From positions 1 through 51,470 of the forward strand of contig MNRS01000027.1 in assembly GCA_001916065.1 (NCBI GenBank): a stretch of 51,470 bases of DNA, in the 5' to 3' direction. Positions 34,674 to 44,443 of the stretch are shown piece after piece. Position numbers and translations under genes: made by a program. Each line of letters opens with the position of its first letter. Positions within the stretch are counted from its first letter, which is position 1. The notes below the pieces were generated by a model. It saw only the letters and a list, made by a program, of their open reading frames with translations. It searched no databases and had not been told where the DNA came from. Source of the stretch: Clostridium sp. 28_17. GTDB lineage: Bacteria > Bacillota > Clostridia > TANB77 > CAG-508.

Positions 34674-36473
34674 ATGGCATTTGATGGAATAGTAACAAAA
34701 GCAATATCAACTGAAATTTCTAGGCTTGTCGGAGCAAGAATTGATAAAGTTTTTGAGCCAAATAAAAACACTATTGTTTTAGGAATATATCAAAACGGAT
34801 TAAATTATGCTTTAAATATATGCATTGATGCTCAATATTGTAGGCTAAATTTGACAACTCATCCTCGTGCAAATCCTCAAATTGCACCAAGTTTTTGTAT
34901 GTTACTTCGTAAAAATCTAATTGGTTTAAAATTAAAAAATGTTATAACCTTTGATTTAGAAAGATTAATAATCTTAGAATTTGAAGGCTTTGATGATGTA
35001 GATGATATTATTTCTAAAAAATTAGTAATTGAACTTATGGGAAAACATAGCAACATAATTTTGCTGGATGACACAAATATAATTATTGATAGTTTAAGAC
35101 ACATTAAGGAATTGGACGAAAATTTTAGAGATATATTACCACATACAAAATACAGTTTTCCAACATCTGATAAATACAGTTTTTTGGAATTAAAAAATGT
35201 TGCAGATTTTATCCAAAAATTAAATATATATTGTGCTAACAAAAATGAAAACGCCAAAAATTTTGACATATATAGCATTACTCTTTCAGATTTACCAGTT
35301 ATTATTTCAAATACATTCAACGGTATTTCTAAAAACTTTATAAATGCTATAATAAAAAAATTAGAAATCCAAAAGTCTTCTTCATGTAAAATTAGTAAAA
35401 ATGAATTAGAAAAAATTTTCAATTATATAAATCAAGTTGTAAATAATATTGGAACAGACAAATTGTCATTTGAATTTGTTGAAAATAGTGATGGTATTAA
35501 AAAAGATTACTTTTTAGTCCCTAAAAATTCATCAGCTGAGCCTTTCAATTTAAACTTTTTTGTTGATGATTTTTATTTTAACAAAGAAACAAATGAACAA
35601 TTTAAAAATTACAGAAATACTATGTTCAAGTTAATCTTAGATACTTTAAAAAAATATAAAAAGCGTTTATATAACATCGATGAAAAATTAAAAGAATGTG
35701 ATGGAATGGACAAATATAGACTTTATGGTGAACTTATAACATCAAATTTATATAGAATTCCTAACAAAAATGTAGAAGAACTTGAACTTGAAAATTATTA
35801 TGATAACAATAATTTAATAAAAATCAAACTTGATAAACGTTTTGTTCCAAGTATAAATGCCAAAAGATTTTTTAAAAAATATTCAAAATTAAAAAATGCT
35901 TTGGTTGTTGTATCTGAGCAAAAGATTGATACTCTTAAAGAAATCAATTATATTGAAAGTGTTGTTTATGAGTTAGAAAGTTGTTCGACTATTGATGATA
36001 TTGCCTCTATATATGAAGAAATTGCTGAAAATGATATTTTTAAAGAGAAAACTTCTTTAAATACAAATAATAAAAGGTCTTCTAAAATAAAGAAATCTAA
36101 ATTGACAAAAAATAAGACAGTTTCTTTTAACCCTATCAAATATACTGTTGATGGTTACACTGTTTTTGTTGGTAGAAATAATAAAGAAAATGATTATTTA
36201 ACTTTGAAATTTGCAAGTAAAAGTGATATTTGGTTCCATACTAAGGATTTCCATGGTAGTCATACGATTTTAAAAATTGATAATAATTTGCCCTATCCTG
36301 GTAATGATGTTTTGATTAAAGTTGCTAAAATTGCTGCTAAACATAGTAAGGCGTGTAATTCTTCTAATGTTCCTGTTGATTATTGCGAGGTAAAATTTGT
36401 AAAAAAGCCTTCTGGGGCAAAACCTGGAATGGTAATATATACTAATAACAAAACTCTCAATGTTACTCCATAA
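34674..36473 (+). CDS. rqcH: Rqc2/RqcH homologue (NFACT protein, FbpA-type)
   Basis: 599 residues from the ATG at 34674 (AAAAGGA upstream); the TTG at 34653 is less likely. The N-terminal NFACT-N domain begins 'MAFDGIVTKAISTEISRLVGARIDKVFEP'. A coiled coil lies at ~300-450, and the NFACT-R domain reads 'YTVFVGRNNKENDYLTLKFASKSDIWFHTKDFHGSHTILK', ending 'YCEVKFVKKPSGAKPGMVIYTNNKTLNVTP'. RqcH binds obstructed 50S subunits and adds Ala tails that mark stalled peptides for degradation. One of the few plus-strand genes, it converges on fba with a large palindromic repeat between them. Confidence 0.95.
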   Translation: MAFDGIVTKAISTEISRLVGARIDKVFEPNKNTIVLGIYQNGLNYALNICIDAQYCRLNLTTHPRANPQIAPSFCMLLRKNLIGLKLKNVITFDLERLIILEFEGFDDVDDIISKKLVIELMGKHSNIILLDDTNIIIDSLRHIKELDENFRDILPHTKYSFPTSDKYSFLELKNVADFIQKLNIYCANKNENAKNFDIYSITLSDLPVIISNTFNGISKNFINAIIKKLEIQKSSSCKISKNELEKIFNYINQVVNNIGTDKLSFEFVENSDGIKKDYFLVPKNSSAEPFNLNFFVDDFYFNKETNEQFKNYRNTMFKLILDTLKKYKKRLYNIDEKLKECDGMDKYRLYGELITSNLYRIPNKNVEELELENYYDNNNLIKIKLDKRFVPSINAKRFFKKYSKLKNALVVVSEQKIDTLKEINYIESVVYELESCSTIDDIASIYEEIAENDIFKEKTSLNTNNKRSSKIKKSKLTKNKTVSFNPIKYTVDGYTVFVGRNNKENDYLTLKFASKSDIWFHTKDFHGSHTILKIDNNLPYPGNDVLIKVAKIAAKHSKACNSSNVPVDYCEVKFVKKPSGAKPGMVIYTNNKTLNVTP

Positions 36474-36607
36474 AAAATTAGGGATTAGGGGGACGGGTCT
36501 CTAAATCCCTATTTTTTATAATTAAGAAAAAGATTAGTATATATTAATCTTGTATTACTAAAAAAATAGGGATTTGGAGACCCGTCCCCCTAATCCCTAA
36601 TTTTTTA
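36474..36607. repeat. GGGACGGGTC dispersed repeat, inverted pair with 44-bp spacer
   Basis: Two arms, 36474-36518 and 36563-36607, are reverse complements with about one mismatch. The core is GGGGGACGGGTCT. Between them lies AT-rich DNA with GATTAGTATATATTAATC. It fills the gap between convergent rqcH and fba, overlaps both stop codons and probably acts as a bidirectional terminator. Confidence 0.88.
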
Positions 36608-37537
36608 TGCTTTATTTTCAGAACCGAAAACATCAACAATTTTATGTTTTACAGTTTCTTTTATTATCTCTCTTGCTTCACCTAAATATTTTCTAGGATC
36701 AAAAACATTTGGATTTTCAACAAATGTTTTTCTAATTCCTGCTGTCATAGCAAGTCTTAAGTCTGTATCAACATTTATTTTTGAAACACCAGAGATACTT
36801 GCTTCGTGTAATATTTCATCTGGAACACCTTTTGCTCCTGGGATGTCTCCACCAAATTCATTACACATATTTACTAATTCTGGTATTACTGTTGAAGCAC
36901 CATGTAGCACTATTGGCGTATTTGGTATTCTTGTCTTTACTTCTTTTAAAATATCAAATCTTAATTTTGCTTCACCTTTAAATTTGTATGCTCCGTGGCT
37001 TGTACCAATTGCAATTGCTAAAGAATCACATCCTGTTCTTTTAACAAATTCTTCTGCTTGTGCAGGGTCTGTGTACATTGCATCATTTGCTGCTACGTTT
37101 ACATCGTCTTCGATTCCTGCTAATTTTCCAAGTTCTGCTTCTACTGGAACTCCATGTGCATGTGCATAATCTACAACTTTCTTTGTTAATGCAACATTTT
37201 CTTCAAAATCATATTTTGATCCATCTATCATTACAGATGTGAAACCATTGTCAATGCACATTTTTGCAGTTTCAAAGTCTGGTCCATGATCCAAGTGTAT
37301 TGCTATTGGTATGTTTGGATGCTCTTCTACTGCTGCTTGTACCATTTTCATTAAATAATTTATTCTTGCATATTTTATTGCACTTGATGAAACTTGTAAT
37401 ATTACGGGTGAATTTGCTTCTGCTGCTGCATCTACGATTCCTTGTATTATTTCCATGTTGTTTACATTGAATGCTCCTATTGCATATCCTTCTTTCATTG
37501 ATTTTTCAAACATTTCTTTTGTTGTTACTAATGCCAT
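36605..37537 (-). CDS. fba: Class II fructose-bisphosphate aldolase
   Basis: 310 residues from the ATG at 37537 (AGGAGG upstream). Zinc-dependent aldolase of glycolysis. 'YAIGAFNVNNMEIIQGIVDAA', 'PIAIHLDHG' (catalytic Asp and zinc His), 'TSVMIDGSKYDFEENV', 'VEAELGKLAGIEDDV', 'IGTSHGAYKF' and 'LHGASTV' are all intact. Promoter on the minus strand: TTGACA (37635-37630), 17 bases, TAAAAT (37612-37607), leaving a ~70-base leader. Confidence 0.97.
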   Translation of the reverse strand: MALVTTKEMFEKSMKEGYAIGAFNVNNMEIIQGIVDAAAEANSPVILQVSSSAIKYARINYLMKMVQAAVEEHPNIPIAIHLDHGPDFETAKMCIDNGFTSVMIDGSKYDFEENVALTKKVVDYAHAHGVPVEAELGKLAGIEDDVNVAANDAMYTDPAQAEEFVKRTGCDSLAIAIGTSHGAYKFKGEAKLRFDILKEVKTRIPNTPIVLHGASTVIPELVNMCNEFGGDIPGAKGVPDEILHEASISGVSKINVDTDLRLAMTAGIRKTFVENPNVFDPRKYLGEAREIIKETVKHKIVDVFGSENKA

Positions 37538-37606
37538 ATTAATTCCTCCTAACATTTTTATTGTTAACAAATTTTTCTGTTTTATTAACAATTATTTTTC
37601 AATGCT

Positions 37607-37635
37607 ATTTTATTTCTAAAATTTTAATATGTCAA
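37607..37635 (-). promoter_or_regulatory. fba promoter
   Basis: TTGACA-17-TAAAAT on the minus strand. Confidence 0.7.
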
Positions 37636-37653
37636 TAGATTTTAAAAGATTTA

Positions 37654-37708
37654 TTGTTACAATTTACAGCCCCTAGTTACTATTCACAGTTCATAAAATT
37701 ATTGTTTG
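37654..37708. repeat. CAGTTCACA-type dispersed repeat, copy 4 (doubled)
   Basis: Two partial units in tandem: GTTACAATTTACAGCCCC then GTTACTATTCACAGTTC followed by ATAAAATTATTGTTT. The end overlaps the stop codon of the GNAT gene. Confidence 0.6.
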
Positions 37709-38265
37709 CGTGTTGCTTTCCATTCTTCTTTTAAAATAGAATATACATGTTTATTTATTTTCTTTCCTTCATCATTTATTAATCTATTTCTTAAAATTCC
37801 TTCTCTTACCATTCCAACATTTGTTAGTACGCTATGAGTTAATTTTGTGTTTTTTTCGTTTCTATCATAAAATTTTGTTATTATTGTTTCATATTTTTCT
37901 TTTGAAAAAATATAATCTATTACAGCTTTTAATACCTCTTCTGGCGTACCATCTTCTCTATACCCATTTAAAAAGTAAAATGCTAATTCCCTTTTTTTGT
38001 CTTTTATTCCACCAGTTGGTAATTTTATATATCCTATTATATTTTTTGTTTCTTTTTCTTCTATTATCCAAAATAGAATTTCATCTTCGCTTTCTTTTAT
38101 TACTGATTTAATTATTGCTTTTGTTTCTATTATATTTCTATAAAATTTATGCTCTTTGTATTGGGCTATATTCTCTTTGTCTGTTCCCCATTTTTCATAT
38201 ATTATTTCTGCATCATTTTCAGTTGGTTTTCTTAATATGTATCTTTTTGTTTCTAATTGTTTCAT
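37699..38265 (-). CDS. GNAT-family N-acetyltransferase (RimJ/RimL-like)
   Basis: 188 residues. Begins 'LETKRYILRKPTENDAEIIYEKW' as RimJ/RimL-type GNATs do, with 'FWIIEEKETKNIIGYIKL', 'ELAFYFLNGYREDGTPEEVLKAVIDYIF', and 'NVGMVREGILRNRLINDEGKKINKHVYSIL' at the C-terminus. The substrate could be an N-terminal amine or a small molecule; it cannot be fixed from sequence. A TATAAT lies upstream with a poor -35. The stop codon overlaps a dispersed repeat. Confidence 0.88.
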   Translation of the reverse strand: MKQLETKRYILRKPTENDAEIIYEKWGTDKENIAQYKEHKFYRNIIETKAIIKSVIKESEDEILFWIIEEKETKNIIGYIKLPTGGIKDKKRELAFYFLNGYREDGTPEEVLKAVIDYIFSKEKYETIITKFYDRNEKNTKLTHSVLTNVGMVREGILRNRLINDEGKKINKHVYSILKEEWKATRKQ

Positions 38266-38488
38266 TTATAATATCCCCCTTTTTTTACTTTTTAGGGTTT
38301 AAATTATACTATTTTTTTGTCTTTTTGTGTAATATATTTTATAAAAATGTATTTTTCTTTTATGAAAAAATTATTTTATTTTATAAAAGTTTTATGAATT
38401 TTAATATAATTTTGTAATAGCACATTGTTTGTAACCATTTTATTTTTTTTCAATATTATATAAAAAAACAGAAAGGAGTTTATTTTTT

Positions 38489-39184
38489 ATGGATTATGAA
38501 TTAATGATGAATGGAAATGTTAAAATAGGACAAAAAGCGCCAGATTTTGAAGCAATAACAACTTTTGGCCAAAGAACTTTAAATGATTATAAAGGCAAAT
38601 GGTTAGTATTTTTTAGCCATCCAGGAGATTTCACACCAGTATGTACTACAGAAATGATTGCATTTTCACGAGCATATACATATTTTCAACAAATTAATAC
38701 TGAACTTTTAGGATTAAGTATCGATAGCAATCCATCTCATTTAGCTTGGATGTATGATATTTATTGTAAAACCGGAATACAACTTCCATTTCCAATTGTT
38801 GCAGATAGAAATGGTCAAATTGCCAGAAAATATGGAATGATTTCTAATGATATAAGTACAACAGAAACTGTTAGAAATGTTTTCATAATTGATGATAAAG
38901 GTATTGTTAGAACGATTTTTGTTTATCCTTTAAATGTGGGTAGATTTGTTCCTGAAATTATAAGAACTGTTCAAGCTCTTCAAATGGCTGACTGCAGTAA
39001 AGGTTCTACTGCTGCAAATTGGATGCCTGGGCAACCTGTTATTGTTCCTGCCCCAAAAACTTTTGAAGAACTTCAAGAAAGGCAAAATTCTATTAAAGAA
39101 AATCAAAATGGTATTAATTGGTATTTGTGTTTTAAAGAGCCTCCAACAATTTGTGAAAGTTCTTCTGATGATAATTGTGACTAA
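38489..39184 (+). CDS. Peroxiredoxin (Prx6/archaeal-type)
   Basis: 231 residues. The peroxidatic Cys52 lies in HPGDFTPVCTTE. The rest follows the Prx6-like long form: 'GLSIDSNPSHLAWMYDI', 'FPIVADRNGQIARKYGM', 'RTIFVYPLNVGRFVPEIIRTVQALQ', 'AANWMPGQPVIVP' and C-terminal 'WYLCFKEP'. It reduces peroxides using an unknown thiol donor; Cys214 and Cys222 in the tail could act as resolving residues. GAAAGGAG precedes the ATG. A DUF1540 gene follows in the same direction. Confidence 0.93.
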   Translation: MDYELMMNGNVKIGQKAPDFEAITTFGQRTLNDYKGKWLVFFSHPGDFTPVCTTEMIAFSRAYTYFQQINTELLGLSIDSNPSHLAWMYDIYCKTGIQLPFPIVADRNGQIARKYGMISNDISTTETVRNVFIIDDKGIVRTIFVYPLNVGRFVPEIIRTVQALQMADCSKGSTAANWMPGQPVIVPAPKTFEELQERQNSIKENQNGINWYLCFKEPPTICESSSDDNCD

Positions 39185-39346
39185 ATATACCATGTATGAT
39201 TTTTACATTAATGATTAATTATATTTTGCATAATTTCTATTTTTTTATCCATACTAATATAGAATTTAAAAATAGATTATGATTCAAAAAATAATATAAA
39301 TTGTAATTCAATTTAAATTCATTTTATTTTTATTGGAGGTCTTGGC

Positions 39347-39508
39347 ATGGAAAAGAATCAAAAAATATGTTGTAGTGTTACAAGTTGTAAATATAACAAC
39401 TTAGAAAATCGTTGTCAATTAGCCGAAATACAAGTATCGCCTATTCAAGATTGTGATACTCAAAAAGCTGATGAATCAATGTGTTCAAGCTACGAATATG
39501 AAAAATAA
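39347..39508 (+). CDS. DUF1540 Cys-rich small protein
   Basis: 53 residues, with GGAGGT 7 bases before the ATG. 'ICCSVTSCKYNNLENRCQLAEIQVSP...DCDTQ...MCSSYEYE' matches the DUF1540 pattern (CSVxxCxYNxxxxCxAxxIxV...C), whose Cys residues probably bind a metal. Such proteins are common in Clostridia, several in spores; the role is unknown. It lies 162 bases after the peroxiredoxin gene and ends at a strong terminator. Confidence 0.88.
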   Translation: MEKNQKICCSVTSCKYNNLENRCQLAEIQVSPIQDCDTQKADESMCSSYEYEK

Positions 39509-39520
39509 TTCAATAAAAAA

Positions 39521-39575
39521 TTAAAAGGCTATAGTTTTTATAAGTTTTTGTACTTATAATATTATAGCCTTTTAA
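39521..39575 (+). terminator. Terminator after the DUF1540 gene
   Basis: TTAAAAGGCTATA pairs with TATAGCCTTTTAA, with an inner ATAAGT/ACTTAT stem. Confidence 0.8.
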
Positions 39576-39600
39576 ATATTAAATTTTCATTTTTTATTAT

Positions 39601-39648
39601 AATAATGTCCCAAATAGAACCGTCCCCATAAAGACACTCAAAATGACA
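39601..39648. repeat. Diverged relative of the GGGACGGGTC repeat
   Basis: AATGTCCC, then GAACCGTCCCC and AAAATGACATT form a weak palindrome with AATGTC/GACATT ends and the CCGTCCCC core. It abuts the stop codon of the ABC transporter gene at 39649. Confidence 0.5.
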
Positions 39649-41524
39649 TTATTCTACTTCATCATTGCAATCTTCAAATTGTGAATTATATAATTTTGCA
39701 TAGAAACCATCTTTTGCAAGTAATTCCTCGTGTGTACCCTGTTCAACAATATCGCCGTGGTCCATAACTAAAATTAAATCAGCATTTTTTATTGTAGATA
39801 ATCTATGTGCAATAATAAAACTTGTTCTACCTTCCATTAAATTATCCATAGCGGCTTGAATTTGTTGTTCAGTTCTTGTATCTATTGAACTTGTAGCCTC
39901 ATCTAAAATCAATATTTTAGGGTCTGCAAGTATAACTCTAGCAATTGTTAGCAATTGTTTTTGACCTGCAGATATATTTGTTGATTCTTCATTAATTTTG
40001 GCGTCATATCCTTTTGATAATGTTTTTATATAATGATGTATATGTGCTGCTTTAGCTGCTTTTATAACATCAGAATCTGTTGCATCTGGCATACTATATT
40101 TAATATTTTCTTTTATAGTTCCACCAAATAGCCATGTATCTTGAAGAACCATCCCAAACATTTTCCTAAGGTCTCCACGTTTAAAATCTTTGATATTGTG
40201 ACCATCTAATAAGATTTCGCCACTATTTACATCATAAAATCTCATTAATAATTTAACCATTGTTGTTTTTCCAGCACCTGTTGGACCAACAATTGCAATT
40301 TTTTGGCCATCTTTAACTTTTGCATTAAAGTCATTTATTATTGTTTTTTCTGGATCATATCCAAAATGAACATTTTTAAATTCAATGTTTCCTTTTAAAC
40401 CCTCTGTTGATACTGGATTTTTTATATCTTCAACTTCTTCAGGCTCTTCTAAAAATTCAAATATCCTTTCAGCAGCTGCTATCATTGATTGTATTGTACT
40501 TGATATTTGTGCAACTTGACCTATTGGCCCGAGTAAATTGTTTGTTATATTGTATAAAACTTTGGATATTACCAACTGTGATTCTTCCTTTTACTGCAAA
40601 ATATCCACCTAAAATTGCTACTGCAACATATCCAACATTACCTACAAAGTTCATTAATGGATACATTAAACCTGATAAGAATTGTGAACGCCATCCTGAT
40701 TTATACAACTCTTCGTTTTCATTTTCAAAATCTTTTATTGCTTGTTCTTCTCTTCCAAAAACTTTAACAATATTGTGTCCACTATAAACTTCTTCAACCT
40801 GACCATTTACATGTCCTAAGTATTCTTGTTGCTTTACGAAATATTTTTGTGATTTTCCTATTACTTTTTTTAGTATTACTCCTGATATTGGTAATATCAA
40901 TAGACTTACAATTGTCATTTCCCAACTAATTGAGAACATCATTACTAATATTCCTATAATGGTGAAAATTGATGTTATAATTTGTGTAATACTTTGGTTT
41001 AATCCTGTGCTTAATGTATCAACATCATTTGAAATTATTGATAATACTTCGCCATTTGTCTTTTTATCAAAGTATTTCATTGGCAATTTGTTTATTTTTT
41101 CTGTCAATTCATTTCTGATTTTATATGTCACTTTTTGTGCAACACCTGCCATAATGTAACTTTGAATCATTGAAAATAGTGCACTTACACCATATAGTCC
41201 TAATGCAAATAGAATAATTTTTCCTATTTTTGCAAAATCTATTCCACCGGTTCTGTTTATTTTATTCATTAGTCCTGTATATATTTCTGTTGTTGCATTT
41301 CCTAAGATTTTTGGTCCAACAATACTAAATATTGTACTTCCAATTGCAAATATCATTACAATTATTATTGCTATTTTATAACTTGATAATCTTTGACCTA
41401 ACTTCTTTGTTGTTCCCTTTACATCTTTTGCTTTTTCTACTGTGCCACGTCCTCCTGGTCCACCGCCCATTGGTCCATGTCCTCTCATTCTTGGAGGTTT
41501 ATTTGTTGTTTGATTATTACTCAT
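39649..41524 (-). pseudogene. ABC multidrug-type exporter subunit B, +1 frameshifted
   Basis: Two overlapping frames form one protein. 41524 to ~40531 encodes an N-terminal Gly-rich stretch and the six-helix membrane domain to 'QSFIQYNKQFTR'. 40527 to 39649 continues 'PIGQVAQISSTIQSMIAAAERIF' and the ATPase domain (Walker A GPTGAGKTT, signature NISAGQKQ, Walker B ILILDEATSS). The join lies at CGGG (plus 40528-40531); removing one G gives Thr-Arg-Pro-Ile-Gly and a full-length protein of 624 residues. The ATG overlaps the upstream ABC gene by 8 bases. It is either a true mutation, a sequence error or recoding; the rest of the gene shows no decay. Confidence 0.85.
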
Positions 41525-43727
41525 GTTCTTTACCTCCTTCTCCCATTAATTTATTTTTTTCAGTTTTTAAACTAGAATCTTCTAAGTTTAACTCTTTTGC
41601 TGAAAGTTGTGATAATGCAATTTGTTTATATGTTTCATTGGTTTTGATTAACTCTTCATGTGTTCCTTTTCCTACAACTTTTCCATCTTCTAATACTATA
41701 ATTTGGTCAGCATTTAAAATTGTATTAATTCTTTGTGCTACTATAATTACTGTTTTGTCCTGTGTCTTTTTAGCAAGTTCTGCTCTTAAAATACTATCTG
41801 TTTTGAAATCAAGTGCAGAAAAACTATCGTCAAATACTAATATTTCTGGGTCAATTGCTATTGCTCTTGCAATTGATAATCTTTGTTTTTGACCACCAGA
41901 TACATTACTTCCGCCTTGTGCAATTGGTTCTTGATATTTTTCTGGTTTTGATTCAATAAATTCGGTTGCCTGTGCTATTTGAGCCGCCTCAATCATTTGC
42001 TCGTCAGACATGTTTGGATTTCCATATTTTATATTAGATTCTATTGTTCCAGAGAACAATATTCCTTTTTGTGGTACGAATCCTATAATTTTTCTTAAAT
42101 CTTTATTTGATATATCTTTAATGTCAACACCATCTATTAAAAGATTTCCTGATGTTACATCGTAAAATCTAGGTATCAAATTAACTATTGTAGATTTTCC
42201 GCTACCTGTACTTCCTATGATAGCAGTTGTTTTTCCTGGTTCTGCAGTAAATGAAATATCACTTAAAACCTCTTCGTCGCTATCTGGATATCTAAATGAA
42301 ACATTTTTAAATTCAACAAGTCCTTTTTTGTTTGGATTTAATTTTTTAGGTTCTTTACTTTCTTTTATTGTTTCTTCTGTTTCAATTATTTCATTTATAC
42401 GATTTGCAGATACTGATGCTCTTGGTAACATTATTGAAACCATTGATATCATTAAGAAACTCATTACAATTTGCATTGTATATTGAATAAATGCCATCAT
42501 ATTTCCAACTTGCATCGTTCCATTATCAATTCCATTTGCTCCAACCCAAACGATTAACAATGAGATTCCATTCATAATTAACATTAATGTTGGCATCATA
42601 AAACTCATTGCTCTGTTAACAAACAGGTTAGTTTTTGTTAAATCCATATTTGCTTTATCAAATCTTTTTTCTTCTTTTTTCTCTGTGTTGAATGCTCTAA
42701 TTACTGGTAAACCTGTTAAGATTTCTCTTGCAACTAGGTTTAGTTTATCAATTAATTGTTGTAATTTTTTGAATCTTGGCATTGCAATTATAAATAATGT
42801 TGCAACTACAAATAATATTGCTACAATTGCTACTCCTATTATCCATGCCATTGAGTTATCACTTTGATTTAATACTCTTAAAAATCCTCCAATACCTATA
42901 ATTGGCGCATATACAAGAACTCTAAATAGTATTGCTATCAACCCTTGAATTTGTTGAATATCATTTGTTGAACGTGTTATTAAAGATGCAGTACTATATT
43001 CTGAAAATTCTTTGTTTGAAAATCTAAGTACCTTTTTGAATACTTTTTCTCTTAATGTTTTTGCTAGTCTTGCTGCAACTCTTGCAGATAAACACATAAT
43101 TGAAATTGCAGATATCATAATTATTAATGATATTCCTAGCATTTTTAATCCTGCCATTATTATGTATTGATTTTGTATGCTGTCTGTATTCATTCCTATT
43201 GCTTTGTATTCATTTTTAACTTCTTGTATTGCTGCTTGTTCTAATATGCTTTCTTGCATATCATCCAGTTTTTGATTTACTGTTTCTAACATTTGGTCTA
43301 GTTGTTCTTTTGGCATTTGCTTTGTAACACTAAGCATCATTAGAGGTTTAGCCATTAAGGAATCCAATTCATCTTGTTCACTGCTACTTATTTTTTTAAT
43401 TCTATATAAAGATTCATTTTCTAATGCTGGATATTTTTTTACTAATTTTTCATATTCGGCACTATCTAAATTATCTTTTGATATTTCTTCATATGATGCT
43501 AAAATTTTGTCGTCTCCCTCTGTAAATATTAGCATATTTTCCATTTCTGATTTTCTTATTACTTCTGGTGCTACATTTTCAATTCCACCATTTTGGATAC
43601 CTACATTGACTATTTTTGATGTGTAGTCTGGTAATGTTAAATCTCCTGCTGCTTGAACTATTAATAATAGTACTATTGTAATTACTGATATCCATGATTC
43701 TTTTAAATTTTTTAATACTTTAAACAT
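41517..43727 (-). CDS. ABC multidrug-type exporter subunit A
   Basis: 736 residues. A six-helix membrane domain carries a long extracytoplasmic insertion after TM1 (~35-165, helical). The ATPase domain has Walker A GSTGSGKST near 520, signature NVSGGQKQR and Walker B 'ILVFDDSFSALD'. The residue after Walker B is Asp where most ABC proteins have the catalytic Glu, as in the degenerate half of heterodimeric exporters (BmrC/LmrC type). Its partner's site is Glu ('LDEATSS'), supporting a heterodimer. It overlaps the TetR gene and the partner gene by 8 bases each, so all three are translationally coupled. Confidence 0.93.
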   Translation of the reverse strand: MFKVLKNLKESWISVITIVLLLIVQAAGDLTLPDYTSKIVNVGIQNGGIENVAPEVIRKSEMENMLIFTEGDDKILASYEEISKDNLDSAEYEKLVKKYPALENESLYRIKKISSSEQDELDSLMAKPLMMLSVTKQMPKEQLDQMLETVNQKLDDMQESILEQAAIQEVKNEYKAIGMNTDSIQNQYIIMAGLKMLGISLIIMISAISIMCLSARVAARLAKTLREKVFKKVLRFSNKEFSEYSTASLITRSTNDIQQIQGLIAILFRVLVYAPIIGIGGFLRVLNQSDNSMAWIIGVAIVAILFVVATLFIIAMPRFKKLQQLIDKLNLVAREILTGLPVIRAFNTEKKEEKRFDKANMDLTKTNLFVNRAMSFMMPTLMLIMNGISLLIVWVGANGIDNGTMQVGNMMAFIQYTMQIVMSFLMISMVSIMLPRASVSANRINEIIETEETIKESKEPKKLNPNKKGLVEFKNVSFRYPDSDEEVLSDISFTAEPGKTTAIIGSTGSGKSTIVNLIPRFYDVTSGNLLIDGVDIKDISNKDLRKIIGFVPQKGILFSGTIESNIKYGNPNMSDEQMIEAAQIAQATEFIESKPEKYQEPIAQGGSNVSGGQKQRLSIARAIAIDPEILVFDDSFSALDFKTDSILRAELAKKTQDKTVIIVAQRINTILNADQIIVLEDGKVVGKGTHEELIKTNETYKQIALSQLSAKELNLEDSSLKTEKNKLMGEGGKEHE

Positions 43728-44341
43728 GCTTTTCTCCTCTCATAATTCCATATTTCAAATATTCAATTTGTTTTAAGAAATTTTCTCTTGCTTCTTCTTT
43801 TGAATCATATTTAAATCTCATTACAATTGCTTTCGTAGTTACTGTAAATAAGATTTTTTCTACAATTTCAAATTCTTCTTTTGAATTTACTCTTAAATTT
43901 GAAGTATCAATATACTCATAAAAGTCCTTTATTTTTTTAGGTCTTTCTTCTACAAATTTTTTGAATATTTTACCATCATCACTTGTTTTTAAATTTCCAA
44001 ATATTTTTCTGTAAAATTCCATATCTTCGTTTTTTATCAGGTTATTATCTACACAGTCATACATTGATATAAAAATTTTGAATATGTCACCTTTAGATTT
44101 TATAACTTTTTCCTGCATTTGTGCATTCATTTCTTTAAAATGTATATTTAAAATATACCCGTAATAAATCCTCTTTACTCTCAAAATATTGATAAAAACT
44201 TCCTCTTGCAATATCTGCGTCTTCTACAATATTTTTTATTGATGTCTGTTCAAATGGTACTCGCGCAAATTCTTTTTTTGCTGCTTTTATTATTTTGTCT
44301 TTTTTTTCTTCCGGCAACTTTACAAATGTTTCTTTTGGCAT
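43720..44341 (-). pseudogene. TetR-family regulator, +1 frameshifted
   Basis: 44341 (ATG, AAGGTGG upstream) reads 'MPKETFVKLPEEKKDKIIKAAKKEFA...RGSFYQYFESKEDLLR', then runs into a stop after 'VYFKYTF'. The other frame continues 'YILNIHFKEMNAQMQEKV...' to 43720. The join is at CGGG (plus 44153-44170 region). Deleting one G gives 'EDLLRYILNIHFKEM', a normal TetR sequence, 206 residues in all. As written, the protein would be only the DNA-binding domain. The ligand-binding half overlaps the ABC gene start by 8 bases. Two palindromic operators lie upstream. Confidence 0.82.
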
Positions 44342-44443
44342 TTTTTCACCACCTTTTATTATCATTTTTTACTATTGTCTTTTTCTCTTATAGTAACAAA
44401 CTATTTTTTGTTCATGTCTGTATAAATTATTTCAAAAAATAAA

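Noticed and set aside
36605..37591. Longer fba start 18 codons upstream
   Set aside because: AGGAGG lies directly before the ATG at 37537 and the family begins there.
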